Shown in pieces: positions 1-9,640 of a stretch of 64,000 bases of DNA. This DNA comes from an uncultured Roseateles sp. Its GTDB lineage: Bacteria; Pseudomonadota; Gammaproteobacteria; Burkholderiales; Burkholderiaceae_C. Made by a program: the position numbers and the translations under genes. The stretch covers positions 1 to 64,000 of the forward strand of contig NZ_CAMFJS010000016.1 in assembly GCF_945956965.1 (NCBI RefSeq), given 5' to 3'. Position 1 is the first letter of the stretch. Each line of letters opens with the position of its first letter. The notes beneath the pieces are model-generated. The model was given only the letters and a program-made list of their open reading frames with translations. It searched no databases and was not told where the DNA came from.

Positions 1-595
1 CCATGTTGTTGATGGCCACGCTGCCGAAGGAGTTGGCGCTGTTACCCATCTTGATGGCGCCGACCGAGATGCTGGGCGACAGCTTGCTGTCCAGCTTGGC
101 GTTGGGGAAGGCGAATTGCACGACGTCGCTGGCAGCGTCATAGATCGCGCCACCGGTAGCGGCGCCGAAGGCGTCGAAGGTCGGTGCAGTCAGCTTGCCC
201 AGCTCGGTGGCCACGGCCACGCCACCGGCGGTGGGTGTCACGGGCAGGCCAGCGGCCAGGGCCTTACCGACGGTGGCATCGGCTTGGGTCAGGCCCAGGC
301 GGGCGCCGATGGAGTCAGCCACGGTGCTGACGAAGGCGCTCTTGCCCAAGATGTCGACGGTCATGACGAACATGCCGTTGATCTTGATGTCATTGAAAGA
401 CACAGAACCACCGCTGGCGTCGGTGTCGGTGTACTTGAAGGAGCCGATGTTGATGTTCAGGTCACCGGCGATAGACACACCGTCCTGGCCGCTGACTTGC
501 GACAGAGCGCCGTCGTCGATGGCAGTCATGGCGGAGGCCGACAGGGCAGAAGCGAGCAGAGCGGCGACAGCGGAAAGCTTGAAGAAGGAAGTCAT
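1..595 (-). CDS. Secreted DUF6160/FilF-like protein, partial (C-terminus beyond left edge)
   Basis: This is an open minus-strand frame of 198 codons that runs off the left edge. It begins with ATG at 595-593, with a GGAG ribosome site about 9 bases upstream (605-608). The first 23 residues form a signal peptide ([22 protein letters not shown]). They are followed by a short segment, [12 protein letters not shown], of the type that opens DUF6160/FilF-like surface or pilus-associated proteins. The rest is rich in Ala, Gly, Ser and Asp and looks like a repetitive beta-structured exported protein. Function is unknown. The family call rests on the N-terminal pattern only. The gene has a long untranslated upstream region and no same-strand neighbour close by. 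Confidence 0.6.
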   Translation of the reverse strand, partial: MTSFFKLSAVAALLASALSASAMTAIDDGALSQVSGQDGVSIAGDLNINIGSFKYTDTDASGGSVSFNDIKINGMFVMTVDILGKSAFVSTVADSIGARLGLTQADATVGKALAAGLPVTPTAGGVAVATELGKLTAPTFDAFGAATGGAIYDAASDVVQFAFPNAKLDSKLSPSISVGAIKMGNSANSFGSVAINNM

Positions 596-658
596 GATTG
601 ATATCTCCGAATGTGGTTTTAAAAGGGGAGGAACTCTTTTCCCTACGCGCCTAAGGAC

Positions 659-683
659 CGTGAACATTGGTTTTTCGTTCACG
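659..683. promoter_or_regulatory. Inverted repeat upstream of the DUF6160-like gene
   Basis: CGTGAAC (659-665) is the exact inverse of GTTCACG (677-683), with an 11-base spacer. The centre lies about 75 bases upstream of the start codon at 595. The geometry suits a dimeric regulator. Two regulator genes, AraC-type and MalT-type, lie next door, but nothing links either protein to this site. Confidence 0.35.
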
Positions 684-1013
684 ACCTAACTCTTCATCTG
701 TACCGTCTCCGATCGGATCCGGCTCGGCGCAGAGTTATCAGCGGCGTGAACGAATGATGCGGATTTGTGCGCAGATTCTTCTGACTTTGCGAGCCAAGCT
801 CTTGGCCTTGCAGGCCCTCCGTTCGGTGGGGAGTGAGAACCCCAAGGAAGGTCGGCGCAGATTTTTCGGGTTTCTCCTGATGCCTGTTTTGATGCTTGAA
901 CGATGTGGCGAAAACCTTGACGGAAGCCCGCGCAATCACTGCGCGTGAGGGCATGAATTCGGCTTGAGAACTGCGCTGCCGGCATAGGGCCGCGCGTGGC
1001 TGAAGGCGCATGG

Positions 1014-1028
1014 GGGTCAGGTCTTGCC
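1014..1028 (+). repeat. Copy of a REP-like repeat arm
   Basis: GGGTCAGGTCTTGCC is found here and, in inverse orientation, at 5985-5999. At the second place it forms one arm of a 9-bp hairpin. Here the second arm is missing, so this would be a half element, located 31 bases beyond the stop of the AraC-type gene. Confidence 0.45.
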
Positions 1029-1058
1029 CGGATGAAGACAGTGGCAGATTCCGCAGAC

Positions 1059-2141
1059 TCAAACGCCGCAGCGCAGATGGCTGGGCGAGTGGCCGAACCA
1101 GCGTTTGCACGCACGGTAGAAATTGCTGGGGTCGGCGAAGCCGAGGGCGAAGCTCATCTCGGTGGCGGAGATGCTGCCCTTGGCGAGAAAGCGTTCGGCC
1201 TGCTCGCGGCGGGTCTCGTCAAGCAGCTTGTTGAAGCTGGTGCTTTCCTCCAGCAAGCGGCGCTGCAAGGTGCGCTCGCTCATGCACAGCATGGCGGCAA
1301 TGGTGTCGCGCTTGGGGTCGCCCTTGGGCAGCTGCTGCACCAGGGCCTGGCGCACGCGGCGCTGCACGCTGCCTTCGTGCGAGGCCATTTGCTGCTGGGC
1401 CTCGGCAATGCACAGGGCGGCCACGGCGGGGTTGGCGGTGGGGATGGGCGTCAGCAAGTCTTCGCTGTGGAAGACCAGGCAAAAGACTTCGGCGCTGAAT
1501 TGCAAATCGCAATCGAAGGCGGCCTGCCAAGGCGTGGTGTCGCGCGGCGCCAGAAATGGGTATTCCACGCAAGCGGGGCGGATGCGTGTGCCGGTCACCC
1601 AGGCCAGGGCTTGCAGCAGCACATGGGCCATGAAGTCGTAGCGCTGCATGGGCGGCTTGTGCAGGCCCTTTAGGAACTCAACACTGAGGCGGCTGAAGGT
1701 GGGCCCATGCTGCAGCTCCAGATTGATGGTTGGCGACAGCAGCACCGAGTAGCGCTGCAGATGCGCCAAGGCATCGCCCAGGCTGCGGGCCGAGAGGATC
1801 AGATGGGTCAGATTGCCCATGGCGACCAGGGGGTGCTTGAGCTCGCACAGGCCGATGCCCACATCCCCGCTGCGCGCGGCGGCCAATTCCCAGACCTTGT
1901 TATAGGCGTCCGACAGCACGCGCAGATCGGCTTCCTCGGGGTTGATGCCCAACTGGTTCAGCAGGTCTTCCAAGGCGATGCCGCGGCTGGCCAAGGCCTC
2001 GGCCATGGCTTTTCGCCAGCTTGATTCGAGCGCGGTCTTGGCCGGGCTGCGCCCCGCCAGGGCGGGCGGATTGCCATTGCTGTGCAGCTTGTTTTGCGTG
2101 AGTGGTGCGGCGTTGGCAGCGTGGACGCGCGTCATGGACAC
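1059..2141 (-). CDS. AraC-family transcriptional regulator (AraC-N-type ligand domain + HTH_18)
   Basis: This 360-residue cytoplasmic DNA-binding regulator has an N-terminal half (about residues 50-230) resembling the arabinose-binding-like domain found in OruR-type AraC proteins. The C-terminal 100 residues form the double helix-turn-helix. The segment SERTLQRRLLEESTSFNKLL is the first recognition unit, and the FALGFADPSNFYRACKRWFG region is the hallmark second helix. Length is normal for this subfamily. The target is unknown. The gene lies between a secreted-protein gene and a MalT-type activator on the same strand, so it may control the genes off the left edge. Tandem TCCGAA repeats stand about 100 bases upstream. 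Confidence 0.9.
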   Translation of the reverse strand: MSMTRVHAANAAPLTQNKLHSNGNPPALAGRSPAKTALESSWRKAMAEALASRGIALEDLLNQLGINPEEADLRVLSDAYNKVWELAAARSGDVGIGLCELKHPLVAMGNLTHLILSARSLGDALAHLQRYSVLLSPTINLELQHGPTFSRLSVEFLKGLHKPPMQRYDFMAHVLLQALAWVTGTRIRPACVEYPFLAPRDTTPWQAAFDCDLQFSAEVFCLVFHSEDLLTPIPTANPAVAALCIAEAQQQMASHEGSVQRRVRQALVQQLPKGDPKRDTIAAMLCMSERTLQRRLLEESTSFNKLLDETRREQAERFLAKGSISATEMSFALGFADPSNFYRACKRWFGHSPSHLRCGV

Positions 2142-2235
2142 AGAGGAGCGGGATAGGAAAGGTGCCCGACTCTAGGTGTCGTGTTGGGGCTTGTCGCCGT
2201 CCAAAGGGTGAGGTGCCACACGTTTCGGGGGTTAG

Positions 2236-2250
2236 TCCGAACTGTCCGAA
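2236..2250. repeat. Tandem TCCGAA direct repeat upstream of the AraC-type gene
   Basis: TCCGAA occurs at 2236-2241 and again at 2245-2250, a period of 9 bases, about 95-110 bases upstream of the regulator start. It could be an operator for an adjacent regulator or chance; there is no independent support. Confidence 0.25.
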
Positions 2251-2421
2251 AGGATAGGGTGGGGATGGGTGGCTTTCTCGGTCAGCCACGGCGGCCAAAA
2301 TGAGCCGGGGGTAAACACCAGCCAGGCGTGGCCCTGGCGGGAGGTTCATGCGGCGTGGAGGTACTCGCCAAGCTCCGGGCGAGTGGCCCGGCGCCTGCGG
2401 CGCGGCTGCTTTGTTGCGCCC

Positions 2422-5205
2422 TCAGCGCACCCAGCCGCGCTCGCGGGCGATGAAAACCGCATGGGTGCGGTTGCGGGCGTCGAGCTTGTGGTTGACGTTG
2501 CGCAGGTGGAACTTCACCGTGGGTTCGGAGATGTGCAGATTGCTGGCGATCTGCTTATTGGGCATGCCGGCGGCCAGGCATTGCAGGATCTGCAACTCAC
2601 GGGCCGACAAGCCGCTGGGCGTGCCAGCGGCCACTGTTGACTCCGCGTTTGCGTCCTCGCTGTCGGCAGGGGCCGCGCGGCCCTCGTTGGCGCTGCTGGC
2701 AGCTTGCGGGCCGCGGGGCGAAGCCGCCACGGTGGTTTCACGCGGCACCGCGGCTTTGGCGGGAATGGCCGCTGGGCTGCCCTGGGCCAGCGCCAAGTCC
2801 ACCAGGCTGGCCAGCACCTCTTGCTGCGCGGCACTCTTGCCGGCGCTTTGGGCTTGCAAGTGCTGCAGCAGGCGCGGCACCAGTGGGCCTTCTTCCAGGA
2901 AGCTGGCGCGCAGTTGTTGGCCCACGTCGCTTTGCAGCAACTCGCTCAGCAAGGCCAAGGCCTCGGCCTCGCGCCCCAGCAATTGCAGGGCTTGCACTTG
3001 CAAGATGCCCAGCTTGAGCTGGCGGCGCAGGCGCCCCAGGCGGCCGGTCTTTTCACGTTTGATGATGCAGGCTTCCAGCACCTCGCTGGCGCGGCCTTCA
3101 CGCAGGCCTTGGCGCAGGCCGGCCAGGGCCTGGTCCTCGACGTCGTTGATGGGCGTCATGCGGTCGGTCGCAAAGTCCCATTTGGCATGCAGGGGCAGGC
3201 GGGTGGCGGGTGAGGCCGGGCCGTGGTCCAGCTGATGCACCAGCTGGTACTGCTGCTCCAAGCGCATGGGTGCCACGATGCGCGCCAAGCCCAGCGAGCG
3301 GCCCAGCTCCGCACCGGCCACGATCAGGGCGCCGGCTTCGGCATATTGGCCGCGTCGGCACAGGCCGCGTGAGAGCACGCGGTGGGCGATGACGATGGCG
3401 TCCAAAAACACCAGCTCGGCCGACAAGTCCAGGTACTCGCGCGCCAGGCTTTCGGCACGCTCGAACTCACCCACTTCGTAGAGCGCACCGGCCAGATAGA
3501 TGCCGATGTAAGCGCTGCTGACGCTGTGGCGCCCGCCGCTGCGGCACAGCTCGGCAAAGCAGGGTTCCAGCAACTGGATCACCTGCAGGGGCTGGCCCTG
3601 GGCCAGCAAGGTGTAGGTGGCGATGCCGAAGCTGAAGGTCGTGCCATAAACCCCGCCCAGGCGTTTGAACAGGGTGCGGGCGCGGTCGGAATTGCGCAGC
3701 GCCGCTTCGAAGCGGTGTGAGCACAGTTCCACATAAGCATTCAGGCAGCAGAACACCGCTTCGCTCAGGCCGCCCACGCTGGTCATGGCGATATTGGCCT
3801 GGCTTTGCAGCAAGGTCTCGCCCTCGCTGAGCCGGTCCATCAGGATCAGGGACAGGGGCTCCAGCAAGCGGTACTCGGGCAGGTCTTGCACCCGCGGCTC
3901 GCTCTTGAGCTGGCGTGCGATCTGGCCCGCCAGCGCGTACTCGTACTGGAAGATATAAGCCCAGCTCAGCACCACCAGCAGCTCCGGGTAATGGGCCAGC
4001 ACCTCTTGCGGGATGCGGCTCATCCAGGCCCGGCAGGTGCTGATGTGGCCACGCGCCAGGGCGGACCAGGCGTGGCTGGACAGGATCTCGCAAGCCTGCT
4101 CGTGATTGCCGGCGGCCAAGGCGTGGTTGATGGCGGAGGCTGAATCACCCGTCTGCACAAACCAGTTGGCGGCGCGTTGATGCAGGCCGGGCAGGGCCTC
4201 GGGCATGTCCTCGCACAGCTTGCGTTCCAGGAATTCGGCGAACAAGGGGTGGTAGCGATACTCGTTGCCGGCCGCGCCCATGCGCAGGATGAAGAGGCTT
4301 TGCTGCTCCAGTTGGCGCAGCAGCTGCGCGGCATCGTTGATCTGCACCACGGCATTGCAGATGCCTGGGTTGAGCTGCTTGATCGGGCTGGTCAGTAGCA
4401 AAAAGGTTTTCAGCTCGGCGGGCTGGTCCCAGAACACTTCTTCGTAGAGGTAGCGGCCGATGTCGGCGGTTTGCTCGCAGAAGTTTTCGATGAAGCCACG
4501 CTTGTCGCCGCGTGCTTTCAGGGCCAGGGCGGCCAACTGCAAACCTGCCGGCCAGCCCTCGGTGGCATGCACCAGGCGGCGCACGCTGGCGGCGTCCAGT
4601 TGCAGCTGATGGCGTTGGTTCAGGAAGATGTCGGCCCGCTCGGCGTCAAAGCTCAGCTCGGTCATGCCAATCTGCAGCAGGCGGCCCTGAGCCTTGAGCT
4701 TGTAGAGCCGCAGCAAGGGCGTGTTGCGTGCGGTGATGAAGAGCTTGCAGTGCGCGGGCATGCGCTCAATCAGGCGCTGGATCAGGTCAATCAAACGGGC
4801 GTCGCGCAAGTGGTCGAAGTCATCCAGAAAAATCGCCGTCGGCTTGGCGATCTGGGCCACGGTTTCCAGCACATCCTGGCCCAGCTGCGAGCCGGCATAG
4901 CGCGCGTCCATCAGATTGGGCAGCGGCAGTGGGCGCCCCTGTTCGTTGCTGGCGCTCAGGCCAGATTGCATCAGGGTGCAAAAGCGTTCGACGTGGTTGT
5001 CTTCGGCGCTGAGCTGTATCCAGGTGGTGGCGTAGCCGCGGGCCCGCAACTGCTCGAACAAGCTCAACATGGCCGTGGTCTTGCCAAAGCCCGCCGGCGC
5101 AATCGCCAGTACCAAGCTCACATCGTCGCAGTCCTCCAGCCAACCGGCCAGATTGGGGTTCTCCACCAAGTGGCGGCTGGGTTGTGGGGCGTCGAGAAGC
5201 GGCAT
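2422..5205 (-). CDS. MalT-type ATP-dependent LuxR-family transcriptional activator (LAL/STAND)
   Basis: This 927-residue signal-transduction ATPase with a LuxR DNA-binding end is built like MalT and AlkS. A Walker A motif (APAGFGKTT) lies at residues 36-44, and a Walker B-like segment (AIFLDDFDHL) lies near residue 150. A long helical TPR-like middle part follows (about 330-700). An Ala/Pro/Ser-rich linker precedes the C-terminal LuxR helix-turn-helix, which starts LSARELQILQCLAAGMPNKQ and ends within a few residues of the stop. Proteins of this class bind a ligand through the TPR part and oligomerise with ATP to activate promoters. The inducer cannot be deduced. It probably works with the neighbouring AraC-type regulator on the operon to its left. 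Confidence 0.9.
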   Translation of the reverse strand: MPLLDAPQPSRHLVENPNLAGWLEDCDDVSLVLAIAPAGFGKTTAMLSLFEQLRARGYATTWIQLSAEDNHVERFCTLMQSGLSASNEQGRPLPLPNLMDARYAGSQLGQDVLETVAQIAKPTAIFLDDFDHLRDARLIDLIQRLIERMPAHCKLFITARNTPLLRLYKLKAQGRLLQIGMTELSFDAERADIFLNQRHQLQLDAASVRRLVHATEGWPAGLQLAALALKARGDKRGFIENFCEQTADIGRYLYEEVFWDQPAELKTFLLLTSPIKQLNPGICNAVVQINDAAQLLRQLEQQSLFILRMGAAGNEYRYHPLFAEFLERKLCEDMPEALPGLHQRAANWFVQTGDSASAINHALAAGNHEQACEILSSHAWSALARGHISTCRAWMSRIPQEVLAHYPELLVVLSWAYIFQYEYALAGQIARQLKSEPRVQDLPEYRLLEPLSLILMDRLSEGETLLQSQANIAMTSVGGLSEAVFCCLNAYVELCSHRFEAALRNSDRARTLFKRLGGVYGTTFSFGIATYTLLAQGQPLQVIQLLEPCFAELCRSGGRHSVSSAYIGIYLAGALYEVGEFERAESLAREYLDLSAELVFLDAIVIAHRVLSRGLCRRGQYAEAGALIVAGAELGRSLGLARIVAPMRLEQQYQLVHQLDHGPASPATRLPLHAKWDFATDRMTPINDVEDQALAGLRQGLREGRASEVLEACIIKREKTGRLGRLRRQLKLGILQVQALQLLGREAEALALLSELLQSDVGQQLRASFLEEGPLVPRLLQHLQAQSAGKSAAQQEVLASLVDLALAQGSPAAIPAKAAVPRETTVAASPRGPQAASSANEGRAAPADSEDANAESTVAAGTPSGLSARELQILQCLAAGMPNKQIASNLHISEPTVKFHLRNVNHKLDARNRTHAVFIARERGWVR

Positions 5206-5303
5206 GAACGGCGAGCAGTGACGGAGGCGCTAGGGTACTTGATCGTGCAGCTAGCGCGGGCTAGTGAAAGTCTTGATGTTGTTCTGGTCGTATTTTTCTC
5301 GGC

Positions 5304-5690
5304 TCAGGTCGCGAAAAAACCCAGCGAGTGTTTGCTGAGCGCCACGGAGACCATCCAACTCACGGTCAGCAATGCGCCCACAAATGCGGCCGCACGCAGG
5401 CCGATTGGACGCCCCGGCTTGAGCGCCACGATGCCCAGACCGATGTAGACCAAGAGGCCGCTCAGCTTGGCCACCAGCCAAGGGGCTTGACCCAACTCCG
5501 GGCGCAATTGCCAGACCAGCCCCAGGGCCGATAGCAGCAAGACCGTGTCGATGACGTGAGGCCAGGTCCGGGCGGCGCGGCGGCGCACCCACTGCGCGCC
5601 GAGCAAGCCGCCCAATCCGCGCGCGAAGAATCCGCAGATGGAGATGGCAACAGTGCTTTGATGCAGGAGCTTGAGTGTGCTGTAGTCCAT
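5304..5690 (-). CDS. SirB-family inner-membrane protein
   Basis: This 128-residue protein is almost wholly hydrophobic, with four predicted membrane helices. The N-terminal pattern (MDYSTLKLLHQSTVAISICGFFARG) and the central Trp/Arg segment with RRRAARTWPHVIDTVLLLSA match the SirB2 family (PF04247). These are small membrane proteins of unknown biochemical role, often encoded near peptide-release-factor or nitrate/respiration genes. It is monocistronic here, 98 bases beyond the start of the MalT-type gene and on the same strand. No purine-rich ribosome site is visible before its ATG. Confidence 0.8.
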   Translation of the reverse strand: MDYSTLKLLHQSTVAISICGFFARGLGGLLGAQWVRRRAARTWPHVIDTVLLLSALGLVWQLRPELGQAPWLVAKLSGLLVYIGLGIVALKPGRPIGLRAAAFVGALLTVSWMVSVALSKHSLGFFAT

Positions 5691-6038
5691 GGAGGTCAGG
5701 CTGAGTGGCCGGTGATTGGCGAGCAGGGTTCGCGCCCTTGCGACCCTGGGTCATGAAAACGACTTGCTGGGTGGATGGATGGGTGGAAGGGCGTGGCTGC
5801 CGCCAAGTGAAACGCGCCAAGCAGGTGTTGGGAAGCTAGGGGTTGCGTCGCGCGCTCCTTCGGACTATCGTGCTGCGCAATTCAATGGGAGGCTGGATGC
5901 TACCCCGCTCAATCTGACTGAGGGTTTTGCGAGTCTGAAATGAGGTGGGTGATGGATGTCGAAGCAGGGTCTTGCCGTCAAAGAGGCAAGACCTGACCCT
6001 AGGCGGCATCGCTCATCTTTCGATTGGCTTTGATGTAT
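5691..6038. other. Divergent intergenic region between the SirB-family gene and nap
   Basis: About 350 bases with no credible gene. It contains the REP-like hairpin at 5968-5999 and runs into the nap promoter. Confidence 0.6.
5968..5999 (-). repeat. REP-like palindromic element
   Basis: GGTCTTGCC (5968-5976) and GGCAAGACC (5985-5993) form a perfect 9-bp inverted repeat with an 8-base loop. Read on the minus strand it starts GGGTCAGGTCTTGCC, and that 15-mer recurs at 1014-1028. Extragenic position, palindrome and a second copy fit a REP/RAYT-type repeat. No transposase gene is present in the window. Confidence 0.5.
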
Positions 6039-6068
6039 TTGACAGCCCGAAGGCGGCGCCGGTATAAA
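6039..6068 (+). promoter_or_regulatory. Sigma-70 promoter for the nap operon
   Basis: TTGACA (6039-6044) and TATAAA (6063-6068) are separated by 18 bases, close to the ideal sigma-70 promoter. Transcription would start near 6075, about 50 bases before napE. An FNR-like half site TTGAT (6030-6034) lies just upstream, but its partner half matches the ATCAA consensus at only two of five positions. Oxygen control by FNR is therefore not supported. Confidence 0.7.
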
Positions 6069-6125
6069 CAATCGTTCTGGGGCGATTGAGTTCAGTCTTG
6101 ATTCAATCTGGACAAGGAGACCATC

Positions 6126-6314
6126 TTGCAAAGCAATGGCAGCGATCCTCGCGATGAGGTGTCAGATGACGCTCCGTCCACGCGCACTGAAGAGTTGCGC
6201 AGCTTTCTTTTCCTGTCGGCCGTGACTGCGCCCATCTTGGCTGCATTGCTTGTCGCTGGTTTTGGCTTCGTGGTCTGGATTTTCCAGATGTTTGCCGGCC
6301 CCCCGGGTGCGTGA
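6126..6314 (+). CDS. napE: Periplasmic nitrate reductase, NapE membrane subunit
   Basis: This 62-residue single-span inner-membrane protein is the first gene of napEDABC. It has a polar N-terminus, then the family pattern EELRSFLFLSAVTAPILAAL and a membrane helix that continues GFGFVVWIFQMFAGPPGA. The start is TTG at 6126: the sequence AAGGAGA (6114-6120) stands 5 bases before it and no in-frame ATG offers a better site. The role of NapE is poorly understood. It accompanies Nap systems in many proteobacteria and may aid assembly or electron transfer at the membrane. A 37-base gap separates it from napD. Confidence 0.9.
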   Translation: MQSNGSDPRDEVSDDAPSTRTEELRSFLFLSAVTAPILAALLVAGFGFVVWIFQMFAGPPGA

Positions 6315-6351
6315 GCCGCATGATGCGCGCCCAAGCTTGCTGCCCCATCCG

Positions 6352-6633
6352 ATGAGTGAAGAGCTGCACATCACCAGCCTCGTCGTGCATGTTGTAACGA
6401 CGTCGGTGGCGGAGGTCATTGAGGCCATTGCGGCGGTGCCCGATGCGCAAGTCCATGGCTTTGATGCAGACCGTGGCAAATTGGTTGTCACCCTTGAGGC
6501 TGCCACGTCCGCGACCATCCTGGACCAAATTGAACAGATCCGGCAAGCCCGTGGCGTGCTGACCGTCGCCATGGTCTATCAGCACACCGAATCCCTCGAA
6601 ACCCTGAGTACGGAGATCAACCATGTCGACTAG
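6352..6633 (+). CDS. napD: NapA signal-peptide-binding chaperone NapD
   Basis: NapD is a small cytoplasmic ferredoxin-fold chaperone that binds the twin-arginine signal of NapA and holds back export until the molybdenum cofactor is inserted. The 93-residue product contains the typical opening [20 protein letters not shown] and the later segment [16 protein letters not shown]. The ATG at 6352 is chosen because it begins at this conserved opening. The frame stays open upstream, but the extra residues do not resemble NapD. The gene overlaps napA by 11 bases, consistent with coupled translation of the chaperone and its client. Confidence 0.93.
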   Translation: MSEELHITSLVVHVVTTSVAEVIEAIAAVPDAQVHGFDADRGKLVVTLEAATSATILDQIEQIRQARGVLTVAMVYQHTESLETLSTEINHVD

Positions 6634-9112
6634 ACGTGACTTTGTCAGGCAAGCCGCTGCCGCAGCGGCCGGTACCGTAGCCGGCATTCCCATCGCCGTG
6701 GCGCAGGAAGGCAATGCCTATGCTGAAGCCAATAAGCTGACCTGGTCCAAGGCGCCGTGCCGCTTCTGCGGCACCGGTTGCGGTGTCACCGTGGCGGTGA
6801 AGGATAACCGCGTGGTGGCCACCCAGGGCGACCCGCAGGCGGAGGTGAACCGCGGCCTGAACTGCGTCAAGGGCTATTTCCTGTCCAAGATCATGTATGG
6901 GGCGGATCGCCTGACGACGCCGTTGCTGCGCATGAAGAACGGTCAGTACGCCAAGGACGGCGAGTTCCAGTCCGTTTCTTGGGACAAAGCCTTTGACGTG
7001 ATGGCCGAGAAGTTCAAGGCCGCTCTCAAGGCCAAGGGGCCGTCGGCTGTGGGCATGTTCGGCTCCGGCCAATGGACCGTCTGGGAGGGCTATGCCGCTT
7101 CCAAGCTGATGAAGGCGGGTTTTCGCAGCAACAACATCGACCCGAATGCGCGGCACTGCATGGCGTCTGCCGTGACAGGCTTTATGCGCACTTTCGGCAT
7201 GGATGAGCCGATGGGTTGTTACGACGATATTGAGGCGGCCACTGTCTTCGTGCTGTGGGGCTCCAATATGGCCGAGATGCACCCCGTGCTGTGGACGCGC
7301 GTCACTGACCGCCGACTCAGTGGCCCCAATGTCAAGGTGGCGGTGTTGTCGACCTTTGAACATCGCTCTTACGAACTGGCTGACCTGGAGTTGACCTTCA
7401 CGCCGCAGACCGATCTGGCGATCTTGAACTACATCGCCAACCACATCATCACCACCGGCCGGGTCAATAAGGACTTCGTCAACAAGCACACCAACTTCAA
7501 GCTGGGCAATGCCGACATCGGCTATGGTCTGCGCCCCGAGCATCCGCTGCAAAAGGCAGCGAAGAACGCCAGCGACCCGAATGGCGCCAAGCCGATTACC
7601 TTTGAGGAGTACGCCAAGTTCGTCTCCACCTACGACCTGGAGTACACCGCCAAGCTCTCTGGCGTGCCCAAGAGCCGCTTGCTGGCTTTGGCCGAGTTGT
7701 ATGCCGACCCCAAGACCAAGGTGATGTCCTTCTGGACCATGGGCTTCAACCAGCACACCCGCGGCACCTGGGCGAACAACCTCGTTTACAACATTCACCT
7801 GCTGACCGGAAAGATCGCGACGCCGGGGAACAGCCCCTTCTCCCTGACCGGGCAGCCTTCGGCCTGCGGCACGGCGCGCGAGGTGGGGACCTTCTCGCAT
7901 CGCCTGCCGGCGGATATGGTGGTGACCAACCCCAAACATCGCGCCCATGCCGAAGAAATCTGGAAGGTGCCGGCCGGCACCATTCCCGACAAGCCGGGCT
8001 TCCACGCCGTGCTGCAAAACCGCATGCTCAAGGACGGCAAGCTCAATGCCTACTGGGTGATGGTCAACAACAATATGCAGGCCGCCGCCAATATGGGCAA
8101 CGAGGGCTATCCGGGTTACCGCAATCCGGACAACTTCATCGTTGTTTCCGATGCCTACCCCACCGTCACGGCGGTTGCGGCCGACTTGATTCTGCCCACC
8201 GCCATGTGGGTGGAAAAAGAGGGCGCTTATGGCAATGCCGAACGCCGCACGCACTTCTGGCACCAGTTGGTGAATGCACCGGGCGAAGCCCGCTCCGACC
8301 TGTGGCAGTTGATGGAGTTTTCCAAGCGCTTCAAGATTGAAGAAGTGTGGCCGGAGGAGTTGATTGCCAAACAGCCCGAGGTGCGCGGCAAGACCTTGTT
8401 CGATGTGCTTTACCGCAATGGCAATGTCGACAAGTTCCCGCTCTCTCAAACCAGCCCGGATTACGAGAACGCTGAGTCCAAGGCCTTCGGCTTCTATGCG
8501 CAAAAGGGCTTGTTCGAGGAGTACGCAACTTTTGGCCGAGGCCATGGGCATGACCTGGCACCTTTCGATGAGTACCACACCGTGCGTGGTCTGCGTTGGC
8601 CGGTGGTGAATGGCAAGGAAACTCTGTGGCGCTACCGCGAGGGTACCGACCCCTACGTCAAGGCAGGCACCGGTTACCAGTTCTATGGTCACCCGGATGG
8701 CAAAGCCAATATCTTTGCGCTGCCCTATGAGCCGCCGGCCGAAGCGCCGGACAAAGAGTTCCCCTTCTGGCTGTCTACCGGCCGTGTGCTGGAGCATTGG
8801 CATTCGGGCTCGATGACGCGCCGCGTCCCCGAGTTGCATCGCGCCATGCCCAATGCGCTTTGCTATATGCACCCAGACGATGCCAAAGCCCTGGGCGTGC
8901 GCCGGGGCAGTGAGGTGGAGGTGTCATCACGGCGCGGAAAAATGCGCACCCGTGTGGAAACCCGCGGCCGCAACAAGCCGCCGCGAGGGCTTGTTTTCGT
9001 GCCCTGGTTTGATGCCAGCCAGCTCATCAACAAGCTCACTTTGGATGCCACGGACCCGATCTCGTTGCAGACCGATTTCAAGAAGTGCGCTGTCAAGATC
9101 ACCAAGGTCTGA
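6623..9112 (+). CDS. napA: Periplasmic nitrate reductase catalytic subunit NapA
   Basis: NapA reduces nitrate to nitrite in the periplasm using Mo-bis-MGD and one [4Fe-4S] cluster. The 829-residue length is typical. The product opens with a twin-arginine signal (STRRDFVRQ, residues 2-10) ending near AVAQ. Cluster ligands are Cys46, Cys49, Cys53 and Cys81. The likely molybdenum ligand is Cys179 in NARHCMAS. The C-terminal molybdopterin-dinucleotide-binding region includes [17 protein letters not shown]. NapA takes electrons from NapB and NapC, encoded just downstream. Possible functions are nitrate respiration, redox balancing or aerobic denitrification. No napF, napG or napH is present. Confidence 0.98.
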   Translation: MSTRRDFVRQAAAAAAGTVAGIPIAVAQEGNAYAEANKLTWSKAPCRFCGTGCGVTVAVKDNRVVATQGDPQAEVNRGLNCVKGYFLSKIMYGADRLTTPLLRMKNGQYAKDGEFQSVSWDKAFDVMAEKFKAALKAKGPSAVGMFGSGQWTVWEGYAASKLMKAGFRSNNIDPNARHCMASAVTGFMRTFGMDEPMGCYDDIEAATVFVLWGSNMAEMHPVLWTRVTDRRLSGPNVKVAVLSTFEHRSYELADLELTFTPQTDLAILNYIANHIITTGRVNKDFVNKHTNFKLGNADIGYGLRPEHPLQKAAKNASDPNGAKPITFEEYAKFVSTYDLEYTAKLSGVPKSRLLALAELYADPKTKVMSFWTMGFNQHTRGTWANNLVYNIHLLTGKIATPGNSPFSLTGQPSACGTAREVGTFSHRLPADMVVTNPKHRAHAEEIWKVPAGTIPDKPGFHAVLQNRMLKDGKLNAYWVMVNNNMQAAANMGNEGYPGYRNPDNFIVVSDAYPTVTAVAADLILPTAMWVEKEGAYGNAERRTHFWHQLVNAPGEARSDLWQLMEFSKRFKIEEVWPEELIAKQPEVRGKTLFDVLYRNGNVDKFPLSQTSPDYENAESKAFGFYAQKGLFEEYATFGRGHGHDLAPFDEYHTVRGLRWPVVNGKETLWRYREGTDPYVKAGTGYQFYGHPDGKANIFALPYEPPAEAPDKEFPFWLSTGRVLEHWHSGSMTRRVPELHRAMPNALCYMHPDDAKALGVRRGSEVEVSSRRGKMRTRVETRGRNKPPRGLVFVPWFDASQLINKLTLDATDPISLQTDFKKCAVKITKV

Positions 9113-9132
9113 GCGAACAAGGAGTAGTGATC

Positions 9133-9618
9133 ATGAACCGCATCCTCCGCCACCTCGCCTTGCTGATTTGCTGGGTCGCTGTCAGCGCGGCAGCGCTCGC
9201 CCAACAGGGCCAAGCCTTTGTTGACCAGGCCCGTGGCCCTACGCCATTGATGGAGACCACCAAGCCGCCGCTGCTGGGCAATGCGGTCAATGACGATCAG
9301 CGCCGCACTCGCAATTACGCCATGCAGCCGCCCATCATTCCGCACCGTGTGGATGGCTATCAGGTGGACAAGAACTTCAACAAGTGCCTGGACTGCCATG
9401 CTCGTGCGAAGACCTCGGTCTCCCAGGCCGTGCCGGTCAGCATCACCCACTATATGGACCGAGATGGCCATATCTTGGGGCAGGTATCGACACGCCGCTA
9501 TTTTTGCCAGCAGTGCCATGTGTCACAGGATGCGGCTCGCCCTATCGTGCCCAATACCTTTGAGGATGTGGACACCGTGATCCAACGCAGCCTGCAGGGC
9601 AAGGCGCCCAAGAAGTGA
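9133..9618 (+). CDS. napB: Periplasmic nitrate reductase diheme cytochrome c subunit NapB
   Basis: NapB is a soluble periplasmic diheme cytochrome that passes electrons from NapC to NapA. The 161-residue product has a signal peptide ending near AALAQQ. It carries two heme c sites, CLDCH (Cys85-His89) and CQQCH (Cys125-His129). Further histidines, including [10 protein letters not shown], are conserved as distal ligands in the family. The ATG at 9133 has AAGGAG 8 bases upstream (9119-9124). The gene follows napA by 20 bases. Confidence 0.96.
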   Translation: MNRILRHLALLICWVAVSAAALAQQGQAFVDQARGPTPLMETTKPPLLGNAVNDDQRRTRNYAMQPPIIPHRVDGYQVDKNFNKCLDCHARAKTSVSQAVPVSITHYMDRDGHILGQVSTRRYFCQQCHVSQDAARPIVPNTFEDVDTVIQRSLQGKAPKK

Positions 9619-9640
9619 ACGAATCGAGGAGCCCTCTGCC

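Larger units (their letters stand above)
596..1058. other. Intergenic region of 463 bp
   Basis: This region separates the DUF6160-like gene from the AraC-family gene; both lie on the minus strand. No coding frame here looks real. It holds an inverted repeat at 659-683 and a 15-base copy of a repeat arm at 1014-1028, both listed separately. No clear promoter or terminator was recognised. Confidence 0.6.

Noticed and set aside
6030-6043. FNR box before napE
   Set aside because: TTGAT is present but the second half (TTGAC) matches the ATCAA consensus at only two of five positions.
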